From: Asterias rubens
Taxonomy: Eukaryota > Echinodermata > Asteroidea > Forcipulatida > Asteriidae
Length of the DNA: 64,000 nucleotides
Assembly (NCBI RefSeq): GCF_902459465.1
Contig: NC_047069.1
Location: forward strand, 1,550,001 to 1,614,000
Reading direction: 5' to 3'
A model generated the notes under the pieces. The model was not told where the DNA came from and ran no database searches. It saw only the letters and a list, made by a program, of their open reading frames with translations. Below are positions 49,045-60,700 of the stretch, piece by piece; within the stretch, counting starts at the first letter, position 1, and every line of letters begins with the position of its first letter. Both the position numbers and the translations under genes were made by a program.

Positions 49045-52000
49045 ATGGCATCTCTGAGATGCTTGAAAAATTTGCACGCCGGAGGGAAGGTGACTTTACA
49101 AGCTGTTAAATTTGGACTTGAAAATGTCCGAACACTCCGAACAAGTTCAGCGTGCGGCGTTGAAAGACTCGTGGGGCGAATTCAGTCTTTTCACCCGGGA
49201 CTAGTCAGGCTGTCGGCGGTCCCTCCAATCGGCGGTTGCGTGGAATCAAATCATAGCTTAGTGACAAATAATTCCATACTGAGATCTTCGATATCACTTG
49301 AAAGGTAGGTTTATCAAAATATCTGATCTGATTGGTCCTGCTGTTTTTTCTTTATAGAAATAATTCTAAATCTAACTTTTAAAATAAATCTAGGTTCTAT
49401 TCTAATTTCTAGCTATCACATCATCAATCATAAATCTACACTTTTTGTGCCACTATTTTAAGCATACGCATAGCCTGCACTACTTCTAGAAACTATAAGG
49501 CTCCCCTGTAAGCCTTATTATAGTTTCTAGAAGTAAGCCTGCACTGGCTAAGTTTTTAACCCTATTTATTGAACAGCTTGTAAGTATTTTACAAACATGT
49601 AGCAATCCTCTCAGTCTTAATTCTTTGACGTGATTTTAACAAAAAATAATGGCCGACTTTTTAATATAAATTATATTATGTGTACAAAGGGGTTTGGGGT
49701 TAATAAACAAATATTTTTAATTTTATGTTCTTGTCAAATGACATATTTATAGTAGAACTAATTAATTCATAGCTGTGATAATAATCAAAACCCTCGGCTC
49801 CCGGCTGAGGTGTAGGCAGAATGTGACAAAGCCAAGAGCTATAATTGCACTATTCCACAACATTTGGTGGAAAAGTTTCCGCATGGCGCCGTCCCTTTTT
49901 GTAAAAATGAGTGAAAAAGTGGTGGCGCCATACGGAAAGTTACCCTATTTGGTTTGCATTGGCCAATTTTTGCTGTAGTGTAAGGAATTTGTTTGAATAC
50001 TTTTCAATCTTAACGAGATGTGACAAAATTGACAAGGTGCCGTTTCAAAACAAAAAAGCATGCAGGCATACGCAAACAATTTTAATTATGCCCAAAGAAC
50101 AATGCACTAAAACTTAAACACACACATAATATTTTGTACATGGCTTGTGGGGATATGAGGTAATGTTTGACAATAATTCATTTTTAATTACGTAGACCAA
50201 TCTTTTGGTGGTTTCAAAGCATACCACATTCTCATTTTCTGTTGATTATTTTTTAACTCCACTAAAGGCAACAACGATGTCTACACACAAGTGCTTATGC
50301 AATGAGCAGAAAGTGGGAAAGAAATAACAGGAAATTGTACCCACCACAAAAACCAGGGGACCCTCCACGAATGGCTGTAAGTAGAGGCTTAAAACCTCGT
50401 CATTAATCTGTGAATGATGAAGACTATGAACCACTGCAGGGCTTTAATTTTACTCTGGACCACTGGCCCAAGGCCAGTGATTTAGGTGTCAGGCTAGTAA
50501 ACTCAAGAAATGACTTGTCTTATGGTCTTTTTTTTCAATTCAACTTTCTTGTCTCAAACGAATGAGGTTTGAATGTTGAGTTTGAGTCTCACAATATATT
50601 TCAATTCTGCAGAAGAGGTAAAGCTTCTCTTAGTGTTTTGTTCGAATGAAACAGTTTATACGAAAAATTAGTGTTCTCATTTTGACCAACACTTTGTATT
50701 TCATGGAAACAAATCCTACTTCTCGAAAATGTACAAAACACATTTTAAAATTACAATAGTTTATCTACGACAATCATTCCCATATTTTGAGGTCAAAGAG
50801 TAAAAGTTGCATTTAAAAAAATTATTGTACATAAATGCCAACATAGGAATGTAATGTAAAATTTTGGTTTCTATCCTGTGTTATTCATTACAGGAGGTTT
50901 ACTACTCAAGACAGCAAATCAAACACAGCATGAGAAAAATGTGGTACATCGCTACGTTTGTAAGTAATACGCTCTTAGGTTTTGGGGCCATTCTGAGTGA
51001 AGAAAACAAAACAGAAATCAAAATAACAACATTGCATAAACTAGACTTGGAAACTACTTTATTTTACAGGCTAAAAACACTCTTAGACAACTGACATTAC
51101 AACGTTCTTTGAAGATAGTCAAACTGATTAAGAGCAATAATAAATCACAAGCAAACATGGTTAGGATTCGCACTGATGCAAAGCAAATTGCAAACATCTG
51201 AACGCCTAATACCATCCTGTAGAACCTGGCAATTTTCTGTCAGATGAACCTTTGACTACACCATCAGGCTGGTAGTTGAGTGCCATTGCATATCTATCCA
51301 ATGAAGACATTGGGTTCGTAAGACCAGGGGCTGATTTCACAGAGAGCTAAGGTTAATATTGATTGCAAATCAATCGTTGTTGCTAAGTGAAGTGTGATGT
51401 CACAATACAAATCACTATGGTAACATACTGACAATTCTCTTGCGATGAATTTTATTGCATAATGGAACAAGACACGGGTTCAATCTAACTAATTCTAACT
51501 ACAATTAATTTTTTCTTTTTTTTCAGGTGAAGGGGATGATGATTGATGACGCCCTGAATCAGTTGCAGTTTATTAACAAGAAAGGCGCTGGTATTGTAAG
51601 AGAGGTACGTTATTATACTTAGATTATCTGAGCCCAATTTCATAGAACTGCGTGAAGCACAAAAACAAGCTAAGCACAACAAAATTATGCTTACCAGAAT
51701 ATGGATACCAGCAAAAATATTATGCCACATGTACAGTTTGTGTCTGGTATCCTGCTCATTTCTGCTAAGCATGAAATCATTCCTGCTCTATGAAATTGGG
51801 CCCAGGTGTTTAGTGCATGGTATGCTTGGGTTTGTTATTTTTGTCCTGGATATGAAAAATCCATTTTCTTACATTGCGAGCTACAGTGATTAAGTTCACT
51901 AATGAGGAATCCTTGGTTTAATTACCGGACATTTGGTATGATCAGGGTTAAAGAAGCTTCATCCGTTGCATGTTTTGACTAGATCATAAATTATGAATGA

Positions 52001-53059
52001 CTATTATTTTCTCTGTGTGCAGATTCTACTTGAAGCCCAAGAGGAAGCTGTTAAGAATCACAACGTGGAGTTCAAATCCAACTTGCATATCGGTAAGTAC
52101 AGAGAATCCACTCACAGCTCTGCTGCTAAACTATATTACTAAATATTTACATAAAATAATAAACAATTGATTTGCTAGAGCTGGATTTTAACCAAAGTCC
52201 CATGGTTAGCGTGCTGGCGCTCTACTAACTGAACTATCTAGGCCTATGATGGCGGTTTCCCTATTTTTGTCAATACCTTTGTTTGGGGGAGTAAATAGAA
52301 AATAACTAGTGTTTGTGCAGGTCCTTTATAAGTACGAAGCACATGAAGCTAAAAGTAGGGTGGCACAAGTTGCTCATTACAAACTTGAGTAAAGTTGGAG
52401 TGTGCACCATGGTTAACTCAAGGTCGACTATATTGACTCGGACCCAGGCTGGTCGACCAGTGGTTGTCTACTGTGGTCGACCATTTGGAACCAGCCTCGA
52501 GCCCATGGTTCCTTCCGTGGTCTCGGTAGCCTGTACCGTGCTTACATGTGTAAAGCGTAGAATGGAACCAGTGACACTATAGCGAAAATGCTGAAGGCAA
52601 TGAAGTGTTCCCAATGGTTGACCAGACTTTCCAACAAGTTGTTCGAGTGAGTGCGTCACTGCGCATTTATGTTGCTGGGCAGTGGTCAATCACGGGTCGA
52701 CTAAATGTTCGCACTCAAACTTGCTCTTTGCTGCAGGACTTTAGACATCCATCTCTGTGTTACATTATCTCTTGTATTCTGAGGACTTGTGAAGCTGTCC
52801 TGAAGTGAGTGACAAATTGAACAATAATAACAGATATCTCTTCTCCACAGCTCAATCCTTCGTTGGTAAGGGAGAATACGACCACGCCATGCGAGTTCAT
52901 GCCAAGGGTCGCTTCAGCATCTTGAACCTTGTCTACTGTCATTACTTTGTAGTCCTGAAGGAAGGACCACCACCAACGAAGATTGAGACCACTGGGTATG
53001 ATCAGGCACAGCATTATATCGATGCACTCCGTAAACGGACAGTTATTCACTCACTGTGA
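49045..53059 (+). CDS. MRPL22: Mitochondrial large-subunit ribosomal protein uL22m, six exons
   Basis: Exons 49045-49304, 50268-50376, 50894-50959, 51527-51604, 52023-52092 and 52851-53059. All phases agree and give 263 residues (human MRPL22 has 206; the extra length is mainly N-terminal). The first 70 or so residues are Arg/Ser-rich and almost free of acids, as expected for mitochondrial import. Family blocks seen: LHTSAYAMSRKWE, YYSRQQIKHSMRKMWYIA, ALNQLQF-NKKGA, LLEAQEEAVKNHNVEF, HAKGRF and YCHYFVVLKEGPPP. uL22m lines the exit tunnel of the mitochondrial ribosome. The intron between exons 4 and 5 holds a fold-back element, and the next intron holds a tRNA-like relic. Expression is probably shared with HPF1 through the 264-bp divergent promoter. 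Confidence 0.95.
49474..49545. repeat. Short inverted repeat in MRPL22 intron 1
   Basis: ACTTCTAGAAACTATAAGGC pairs with AGCCTTATTATAGTTTCTAG, and GCCTGCAC flanks both sides directly. Confidence 0.8.
49868..49972. mobile_element. Fold-back element, family 7 (GGCGCCACCACTTTTTC)
   Basis: GGAAAAGTTTCCGCATGGCG pairs with GGCGCCATACGGAAAGTTAC. It lies in MRPL22 intron 1. Confidence 0.75.
51630..51804. mobile_element. Fold-back element, family 4, in MRPL22 intron 4
   Basis: GAGCCCAATTTCATAGAACT to TGCTCTATGAAATTGGGCCC. It begins 25 bases after the exon 4 donor. Confidence 0.82.
52176..52243 (-). pseudogene. tRNA-like relic in MRPL22 intron 5
   Basis: On the minus strand TAGTTCAGTTAGTAGAGCGC is a good A box and GGTTAAAATCC a degraded B box, at tRNA spacing. 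The acceptor stem does not close, so this is a relic or SINE head. Confidence 0.55.
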
Positions 53060-53217
53060 GTGTGAGAGATTCACATCAAACCCAACTTCCCCGTTGAAGG
53101 GATTCCATGGAGAACTAACCAGTGAAAAATCTTCACTGAAGAAACTATTTACGGGGACACAATTTTGTCCCACTTAAAGCAAAAATTTCTGTAAAGACAA
53201 CTGTTATTTTGTGTTTA

Positions 53218-53223
53218 AATAAA
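53218..53223 (+). terminator. Poly(A) signal of MRPL22
   Basis: AATAAA about 160 bases after the MRPL22 stop, the first canonical hexamer downstream. Confidence 0.65.
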
Positions 53224-53541
53224 GTTTCCCCATTTCTTCGAAGGCATTGATGAAAAAGGTTATAAACAGCCTGAGCCCAAATGTCTTACAGTTAGTTATG
53301 TATGGAGAAATAATTTTTTCCAATTTTTACTTCAAAGACATTTGCATATGATATCACAGACTTGAAGTACCTCACTATAGTCAAAGGAAGACCTAGCCGA
53401 GAGTTTAGCGCTGAGTTTACACACACGCAATTTTCCAACGTATGGCCTCAGCGGTGCCAGCCTCTACAAGGGGTCTAGGGTCTAGAGCAAATATTATTTC
53501 CTGTAAGATGAAGGAAATTTGTACAAAAGTTCAACTTTGGA

Positions 53542-53607
53542 TAAGATGCAAAAGTGAATGTCATAAGACGCAAAAGTGAATGTCATAAGACGCAAAAGTG
53601 AATGTCA
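53542..53607. repeat. Three 22-bp tandem units downstream of MRPL22
   Basis: TAAGACGCAAAAGTGAATGT plus CA repeated three times; the first unit has ATG for ACG. Confidence 0.9.
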
Positions 53608-53663
53608 TTACAAATACATGTACATATTTTGTTTGGTTCTGATAGAGGCCTGCACTCGTAAAA

Positions 53664-54145
53664 TGGGCCCAATCTCATAGCGTAACTTATCGGTAAGCAC
53701 TTTTTTGTGCTAACTGTCTAGCAGAATTTTTTTTTTGCATAAGCGCCACAGGTACATGTAAGCAAGAAAATCGGGCTGCCATCTTGCGTGCTCAATAAGG
53801 ATTTGCATTGACGAAAATAGTTTTCCTACAGTAAGCACTGGTAGGTTAGCATGCCTTTATGTGTGATTACGATAAGCAGCGCTATAGAATGGAAATCGCA
53901 CAGTAAGCACAAAAGCACAATTTCTTTAGCATTTTTATAAGCACATTTTACAGTTAGCAAGAAAATCAGGCTGCCATCTTGCGCGCTCAACAAGGATTTG
54001 CATTGACATCATTATTTTTTTCGTGCAGTAACACCGGTACGTAAGCATGCTTTTTCGTGTGGTAACGATAAGCAGCGCTATGTAAATGGAAATCGCTCAG
54101 TTAGCACAAACTCGGCCGTTCAGCACCTCTATGAAATTAGGCCCT
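53664..54145. mobile_element. Fold-back element, family 4, long variant
   Basis: GGGCCCAATCTCATAGCGTA to CACCTCTATGAAATTAGGCC, with an internal duplication of AGGCTGCCATCTTGCGCGCT-type sequence at about 53770 and 53970. Confidence 0.72.
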
Positions 54146-54743
54146 GTATTTTGCTGAAGCCTAGAGCCATAGCTAAAGACACTTATTTACATACTGCTTA
54201 GTATTATTTTTCCTGGTACCTACAATATTTGTAATTAACCAACAGACAAATTGACCTCCAAAGAAAAATAAATTATACCAGTTTGAAAGCAAGAGCATTT
54301 TTGTTTAAGTGCTTTATTTCATACAGTAAAATTTGTGGAGTTCTTTGGATTTAAATATCATCTTTGAATTTGATTGAATTCAATGTTTTCATTCCTTCAA
54401 ACAGTACATTAAACAACAGTTGGTGGATTTCACTTTCTACATGACCAATTCAGAAAGTTTACTGGTTACTGATTTGTTTTATGTTATTGCAAACTTCATT
54501 GATATGAAAAATTACTTTGATTCAAAGAGAAATGACATGGACAACCTCACTAACTATTGACAAAAACAAATTTCATCCAGCACTTTGGCACGGCAAAATA
54601 TTTTGACCGAACAAATTTAGTGCACACTAAATGGTAGTAATGAGTTTAAAAAAATTATGATTTGTGAGTAGCAACCGAGACATCTTGTGTATCATTACGC
54701 TCTGCTAAACTGGTTCACTGATTTATATAGCAGAAACCACCAA

Positions 54744-55040
54744 TAGGAATGTGAAACCTGCAAATTACAAGATTTTGTTCTAATGTTTTTCAGTATGATT
54801 TGTTTGAATATACGGCTTTTCAGCCAATAGAATGTGGAAGCCACTAGAACTTTGAAACCTGAAAATTACTTTTAACAAAATTGTGTACTAATGTATACCA
54901 GAATGAAGTGTTTGAATAGACGGCCTTTGCAGCCAATATGACTTTGAAACCTGAAAACTACTTCAAACTGACTAAAATTTGAAAACAAGATTGTGTATTA
55001 ATGTATGAAAAAATGAATTGTTTGACTAGACGGCCGTGAC
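54744..55040. repeat. Three-unit tandem repeat at the 3' end of the knottin gene
   Basis: Units of roughly 100 bases share CTTTGAAACCTGAAAA, TTGTGTA-TAATGTAT and AGACGGCC. They run up to 14 bases from the knottin stop codon (minus strand), so they form its 3' UTR or flank. Confidence 0.75.
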
Positions 55041-55053
55041 CTGATGGGTTTAG

Positions 55054-57451
55054 CTAGCGTGGCTGATGTTGAGAACCACATGTCCCAGACATTTGACCAG
55101 GATGATGGTGGCATTCATAGTCATCACAACATACTGCCACCCTGGAGCACTGTGGAAAAGAGAAACCAAGAATGGTGCAATGAGCATCGTCTCTAGAAAG
55201 AGTATTTTTTAGTCTTTAATACACGATTCTTTTAAAACACTTTATTTAACAAACATCTACCGGTCATCTCAAAATGCTCATTAGTTTCACTACATTTTAA
55301 TGCAGAGCTATGATTTAAGACTTTGTGTGAGTGCTGTGGCTCCATGCTACAGCTAGCATAGCTGTATACTCCGCTATTGAGAAGAGAAAGCTGGGCGAGA
55401 CCAGGTGTTCAGCATGTGGTTGACTGTGTTGACTCTAGTGTTCCATCAAACCCATGCCATTCCCATCATCTCTGGTAATGCTACATGTACACCAAACATT
55501 CTTTGTGACTACATGTCTGTAAAACTTGCTCAGAAAAGCCTTAATCCACACAGCTTAGTGCCCTCCATTTTTTGATCCGCAAATCAGCAGCAGGTTGAAC
55601 TGCAAACATTTTGTCTCGGAAGCAATCCAGATCGTCACCACTCATCCTTTCCCCATCAATCATGGACTTTGAATTGATCCTGGTCAACATACTCAACAAC
55701 AGTTCTGGTGGTCTCGAGGCTGGTCTTGGACTCGAGACCAGTCTCCCGTTAGACTTGGAATTGAAATCAAACAACAGCCTACAGGGACTCGTACTCAGAC
55801 TTGGGTCGGACAACAGGGACTGGGACTCGGCTGAGAGGATTGACTACAGCACTAGACTCCATGACTTCATATTAAATCTCCACCCTTCAGACACACAGGG
55901 TAAGAACTTCATTGTGGGGCGTGGGTCGTACTCAATCATCTGTCATAATACATGTACCTAATTCCTCCACAGAATCTGAGCTACCAAACTCAAAGCTGTG
56001 TCACTGTCTGCGTCTCTTTCTCTAGTACAGTGTAGATACTGACATTTGCCTGTGGTCTCTTCAAATAATACCTTGTCTGAATCACTGGTACCGCTCCCAC
56101 CACAGCCTGTCTTTCCAGTGCTGCTGCCTCAAGATCGGTGATATTAAAAACCCAGCCATTTTCAGATGTTGTCCACCCAGCGCAACTTTGGTCAGCCCAC
56201 TGAACGATGGCATCCCTCCCTGCTGTCATTGGTTAAGTGATTAGACTGCGCGACTTGCAATCACAGGATTGTGGGTTCAAATCCCCAAGCTAACCGCTGA
56301 TTTCACAATGACTAGAATAAATATTGTCGTCTAGTTACATTTTCTTGATCTGTGCAATTCATAATCATAGACGTTAAACCAATGTTTGTGTGAGAGAGAT
56401 TGGTCGTTGCCAGCTTGGTGTTTATATCCCCCTGTGGGAGTTTGCCGAGTTCCCTTGATTGGAATATCATCTCAACAAACATACCTCCTTGTCAGTGTGG
56501 CAGACGACAAACTATCAACAACATTATCCATGACTGCTCCGACTTCAGAGCCCAATTTCATAGAGCTGCTTAAGCAGAAAAAGTAGCTAAGCAGAGCACA
56601 ACACAATTATGCTTGAAGTGAGTGGCTTTAATGTAAGTTACCAATGTACAATTTTCACCTTGGTTTAGAAATCATTTATTATATGAATATAAACCACAGG
56701 TACACCTTTTTGGATAACTTTCCGTATGGCGCCACCACTTTTTCACTCATTTTTACAAAAAGTAAAAGGGATATCTCAATGAGGTAAATTAGATACTATA
56801 TTATTTCATATCGAATGAAAAAGTGGTGGCGCCATACGGAAACTTTTCAGTTCGAAACTTCGGGACCAAACCGGGGATATAACCCTCCGTATCCTGCCAC
56901 CACTTTTTCAATCTTTTTTACAAAAAGAGATATCTCATTGAAGTAAATTAGATACTATAGTCGTGACTTGATACGGAAACTTTTCCTAACTATTATTTAT
57001 ACTAGTCCATTCCGAACACAATGTCATGTTTTTTCCTGTGGCTCTGAAAAGAACCGAAACCCAACGTTTCAAAATAGTATGGTGCTCTGTTCGTTAGTCG
57101 TGCACCAAGGAGAGTGCAGGCATGGCAGAAATCAAAGTCAATGAATTCACAATCTTCAATACCATTTTGTTTTTACAATTCCCGGGCCCTAAAAAGCAAA
57201 GTAAATGTTGGAATATTCCTTACCGTATCGCCAGTTTTGCCGCACTTGAATCTATGGGTTTCCAGTATTTCTCTTGCGTCTGCAACGGCGTTTTTCATGG
57301 CCTGAAAACGCATGTGGTTTATAACTTCGGCGTGTGCTCTTGCTGCCTGTTCATCTTTATCTGCACGTCTTACGATGGTACCCTGTACGGCTGGCCACAG
57401 TGTGCAGATAGCGGGTACCAGCAGGATCAGGCTCAACGTCACAGAATGCAT
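55054..57451 (-). CDS. Small secreted cystine-knot-type peptide precursor, two exons, unrecognised
   Basis: Exon 57451-57224 (donor ACG|GTAAGG) and exon 55149-55054 (acceptor with a long pyrimidine tract ending CCACAG) join in phase 0 to give 107 residues. Residues 1-24 are a clear signal peptide (hydrophobic core LSLILLVPAIC, likely cut after Gly24). Residues 25-69 are a charged, helix-prone propeptide with RR at 28-29. The end holds six cysteines at 70, 77, 83, 84, 89 and 100, spacing C-x6-C-x5-CC-x4-C-x10-C, which is the inhibitor cystine knot arrangement. The intron splits the knot between the first and second cysteine. ICK peptides include hormones, ion-channel ligands, defence peptides and venom components; nothing here decides which. 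The gene has no recognised relative. The exon join is by hand and lacks transcript proof, but splice sites, phase and cysteine pattern agree. Confidence 0.68.
56224..56460 (+). mobile_element. tRNA-derived SINE, second family
   Basis: The first 70 bases fold like a tRNA: A box TGGTTAAGTGATTAGACTGC, TTGCAA anticodon-loop region, B box TGGGTTCAAATCCCC. A unique body follows (ACAATGACTAGAATAAATAT, CCCCCTGTGGGAGTTTGC). Confidence 0.8.
56548..56625. mobile_element. Truncated family 4 end in the knottin intron
   Basis: AGAGCCCAATTTCATAGAGC and TTATGCTTGAAG only; no opposite end was found. Confidence 0.6.
56712..56850. mobile_element. Fold-back element, family 7, in the knottin intron
   Basis: TTTCCGTATGGCGCCACCAC with its complement GTGGTGGCGCCATACGGAAA, arms of about 35 bases. 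Confidence 0.85.
56866..57000. mobile_element. Fold-back element, family 7, decayed neighbour
   Basis: CTCCGTATCCTGCCACCACT on the left; the right arm keeps only GATACGGAAACTTTTCC. Confidence 0.65.
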
Positions 57452-57496
57452 CGCGCCACTGAACACAATTTAAAAGGAGAAAAATACATGAGGCAA

Positions 57497-57640
57497 TGAC
57501 GGGATAACCTTTTCTGTGTCCTGCCACCACTTTATCAATAATTTGTACAAGAAATATCTCATTTTGAGTAAATTTGATACTGTTTTATTTATAACGAATG
57601 AAAAAATGTGGCAGGACACGGAAGCTTTTCCCAATGATGT
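57497..57640. mobile_element. Fold-back element, family 7, upstream of the knottin gene
   Basis: TTTTCTGTGTCCTGCCACCA on the left and TGTGGCAGGACACGGAAGC on the right. It lies about 50 bases upstream of the knottin ATG (57451), within its promoter region. Confidence 0.75.
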
Positions 57641-58081
57641 AGACTTCTTCTAACAACAACATGACAAAAAGTAAAAAAGCTATTCATTAATTAACACAAC
57701 AAAATATCACAATGCTTTCCAGATCCACCAATAGAATTAGAATATAGCATTTAACTAATTATATTAATATCATAGTTTTGCCGCTCTTAGTCGCAATAGG
57801 CCTACACTTTTTTAAGACAAACGAGGACCACAAACTGCCGGCGCGGCGCTTTAGTTAGGCCATACTATTTTGTTGACAAAAAAATACTTTTTTTTATGAC
57901 AGAAAATGTTCCACTTTTCTAAAAGATCTTTCTGAAATATTAATTGTTATATTATATTTCGGATAGGCCCGTATTTGGCCTATACTAATTTGATAAAAGA
58001 CTGATCCAAAATCTTCCAAAACCGTCGACTCAAATGATGCACCGTCCAAAAGGCCAAGGGAACCTTTACGTTTGTGAGTTC

Positions 58082-58250
58082 AGGAGTCGATTTCACAAAG
58101 AGTTAGGACTAGTCCTAACTTAAGACTAGTCCACTAGTCCTAACTTAAGACTAGTCCTAGCAGATATGCAAATTGCATGGATAGTCCTAAGTTAGGACAA
58201 GTAACCGGGAGATAAGACTAGTCCTAACTCTTTGTGAAATCCACCCCTGG
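58082..58250. mobile_element. Fold-back element, family 6 (TTTCACAAAGAGTTAGGAC)
   Basis: TCGATTTCACAAAGAGTTAG on the left pairs with CTAACTCTTTGTGAAATCCA on the right. GGACTAGTCCTAACTTA is repeated inside. Confidence 0.85.
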
Positions 58251-58857
58251 TCAAACTATACAATACAATACAATACAATGGTTTTTTATATAGCGCCATT
58301 TCATTATTATTAAACTATACACCCCAGTCACAGCTTTCCCAAATTCTTTCTTCACACTTCGCATTGCTTATTACAATAGGCACATGATGCTTATCAACAA
58401 AACGAAATAATGTTTGTCTTACAGTTTATCTGAACCTTGTATTATAAATCCCGTTGAACTCCCGAAGGCTTCAAGAAAGATGTTTGGCGAGGGTGATGAA
58501 GGTCCGATCGTACGATGAGCCTCGATAAAAAGTAAGCTTTGTCGTACCGTACAGTTACTTCGATTCCAAACAGTTTTCTTCTCGAACTGTGCGTAAAATA
58601 CGCGCGAAATATAACAACCAAGCAACCACGAAAGTAACAACGCAAAAAACGACACGCGGGGGGGGGGGGGGGGGGGGGACGCGTCGCATAGTTTTGCAGA
58701 TGCAATCGTCATAGATGGATTGCACATGACGTCATAGACCACCATCTTTGATGAAGAAACGTGCAGTGCGTAACACGCGTGCACCTTTTCATTTATCATC
58801 AAATATGGCGGTCAATGACGTCATGATGTGTAATCCATCTATCACTAGTGACACTAT

Positions 58858-58998
58858 GGGTGCATTCGTTTAGCTTCCCCGGGTCGACCCCGGTGTGTGG
58901 CGGGTTTTTTCCCCAGGACGAACGTGTGCAGATTCGTCCCGGGGAAAAAAACCCGCCACACACCGGGGTCGACCCGGGGAAGCTAAACGAACGCACCC
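58858..58998. mobile_element. Near-perfect 62-bp-arm inverted repeat
   Basis: GGGTGCATTCGTTTAGCTTC and CCCCGGGTCGACCCCGGTGT continue through CGGGTTTTTTCCCC; the right arm is the complement with about three differences. The loop of about 18 bases is CGAACGTGTGCAGATTCG. Confidence 0.92.
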
Positions 58999-59745
58999 TA
59001 TGTAGGTGCTGGCAGCGATGTACATACACAAAATAATGGAAAAAATTGTTTACTTTTTACTTTATGTAAATTAAGCGTCTTCTTGAGCGATTTACACAAT
59101 ATTCCCTGGCAGGAGCAGCATGACAAAATGGTGTAGAACTTTATTTAATTGGTCTGTACGTTTGGAGCAATGACTCTTTCGATAACAGCAGCTTTTGGAT
59201 ATTATCCTTTTCACTTCGGAATACGGTTTTTGAAAACAGATATCACTTTTCGTCCTCAAAATTTCGAATCTGAGAAGCGTCACTGACAGTAACGATTCTC
59301 AGATTAAATGAAAATGAGAAAAACGGAATCATGTGTTTGCACGAAAACGTAAATAAGTCCAATAACAGTTCAAAAGAAACCCTAAGTTGAGTGGATTGGG
59401 GGGAAATGCATAAATTGGAATGAGTGTATGCATTTTTACTGAAATTGGCTGGAAACCTATATACATTACTACGGTGTGTTAGTTTCCGAAAGGACTTGGG
59501 GAAAGTACATAGGGCCCCTTGGTTGTGTTTGTTATCAACTGTAACTCGAGACATAAATAAATTAAATTTGCGACATTCCAAAAACTTTGAATAATTGTTT
59601 CAAACTTTCAGTTCAGTTACATTTGACAGAACTTGTATTTTAATATTCACATATCACTTAATATAAATTGTACAACATTTAAAAAATAATAATAATACAA
59701 ATACCGGTTTATGACCATTATTTTTGAATACCTGCTTACAGATTT

Positions 59746-59949
59746 ATGTACAGAAAATTAATTATAGATAATATTACTGATTATCTGTTTAATGATGAAA
59801 TAATGAAAAAAGGCATTTATTGTATTGATAAAAAATATGCACTTATCATGTCAAATAAAGATATGGCTGCACAATTCTTTGCAGATTTAATTAAAGTCTC
59901 CATTATGACTTTTATGAACAGTTATTTATCAAAAAGAGAGGGTACATGA
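59746..59949 (+). CDS. Unassigned short open frame, possible exon or relic
   Basis: A 67-codon AT-rich frame preceded by TACTTACAG, so it could be a terminal exon. It has a helix-rich pattern ending MAAQFFADLIKVSIMTFMN that is loosely CARD-like. No neighbouring exon was found, and the composition equals the surrounding non-coding DNA. Confidence 0.15.
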   Translation: MYRKLIIDNITDYLFNDEIMKKGIYCIDKKYALIMSNKDMAAQFFADLIKVSIMTFMNSYLSKREGT

Positions 59950-60629
59950 ATCAATATTTCATTTCGATTTTAAATTGAATTGATTTGTTGATTTTCTTCT
60001 CCAAATTCCACTCATTCTTCTTCAAACTCCACTCATTACAAAAAAACAGAATTCCTGTTATGAAAGCACAGTTTCACTGTGTCCAGAAATGACCATTTAC
60101 CATCCAGCCTCGCTATGGGTCAGTAAGTCAAGACCCACTTTCCTTACTGCCTTTTTCGCATATAGAAAAATTGTAACATGTACAGTTGGCGCTCAACTGT
60201 GCATGTACAGTTGGCGCTCATTATAAGGCGAACTGTTAAGAAGAGGTTCTGCTTATTAAGAGTACATTCTGAAGTCCTGAATCTCATTTCTAATTTGTGT
60301 TTCTTTGTTTTGCTGTCCTCTTATATTAACAACTTTCCTGTTATAACGAGGTTATTTGGTCAGTCCAAGCGACCGCGGCCAAATTTCATAAAGCCTGTAA
60401 GCACAAAAACATGCTTAACACAGAAAAGTGTAAACATGCAAACAATAGACCTTTATCATGCTTTCTCCATCTTGGTCATGTTCCTCGTATCGAATAACAA
60501 TAATGAATGCTAATAATCATTTTTCAATTTAGAACCAGACAATTTTGTTCGTCCAGCCTCGGTTTGGTAACATTGATATCAATGGGAGAAATTCAAGATG
60601 GCTTCAGCATGATAAAGGTCTATAGTTAA

Positions 60630-60700
60630 TGGCCTGATGTTTCGACCCTAGCTAGAAAGACTCTGCCAGGGTCGAAACGTCAGGCAATTAACTATTTAAA
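60630..60700. repeat. Inverted repeat with TTTCGACCCT arms
   Basis: Arms of about 27 bases (starting ATAGTTAATGGCCTGATGTT on the left) with a few mismatches, loop of about 18 bases. The GAAACGTCAGG end is typical of retroelement terminal fragments. Confidence 0.5.

Noticed and set aside
55541-55843. Minus-strand 100-residue frame with an acceptor-like TAG and phase 0, a possible alternative second exon of the knottin gene; a plus-strand frame overlaps it
   Set aside because: The acceptor has no pyrimidine tract, the two strands compete, and the exon at 55149 gives a better splice site and a complete cysteine pattern.
55990-56229. Minus-strand 79-residue frame beside the tRNA SINE
   Set aside because: No phase-compatible splice sites to the flanking knottin exons and no recognised family.
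59746-59949. Possible CARD-domain exon
   Set aside because: Listed at low confidence only; the resemblance is a loose helix pattern and no partner exon was found.
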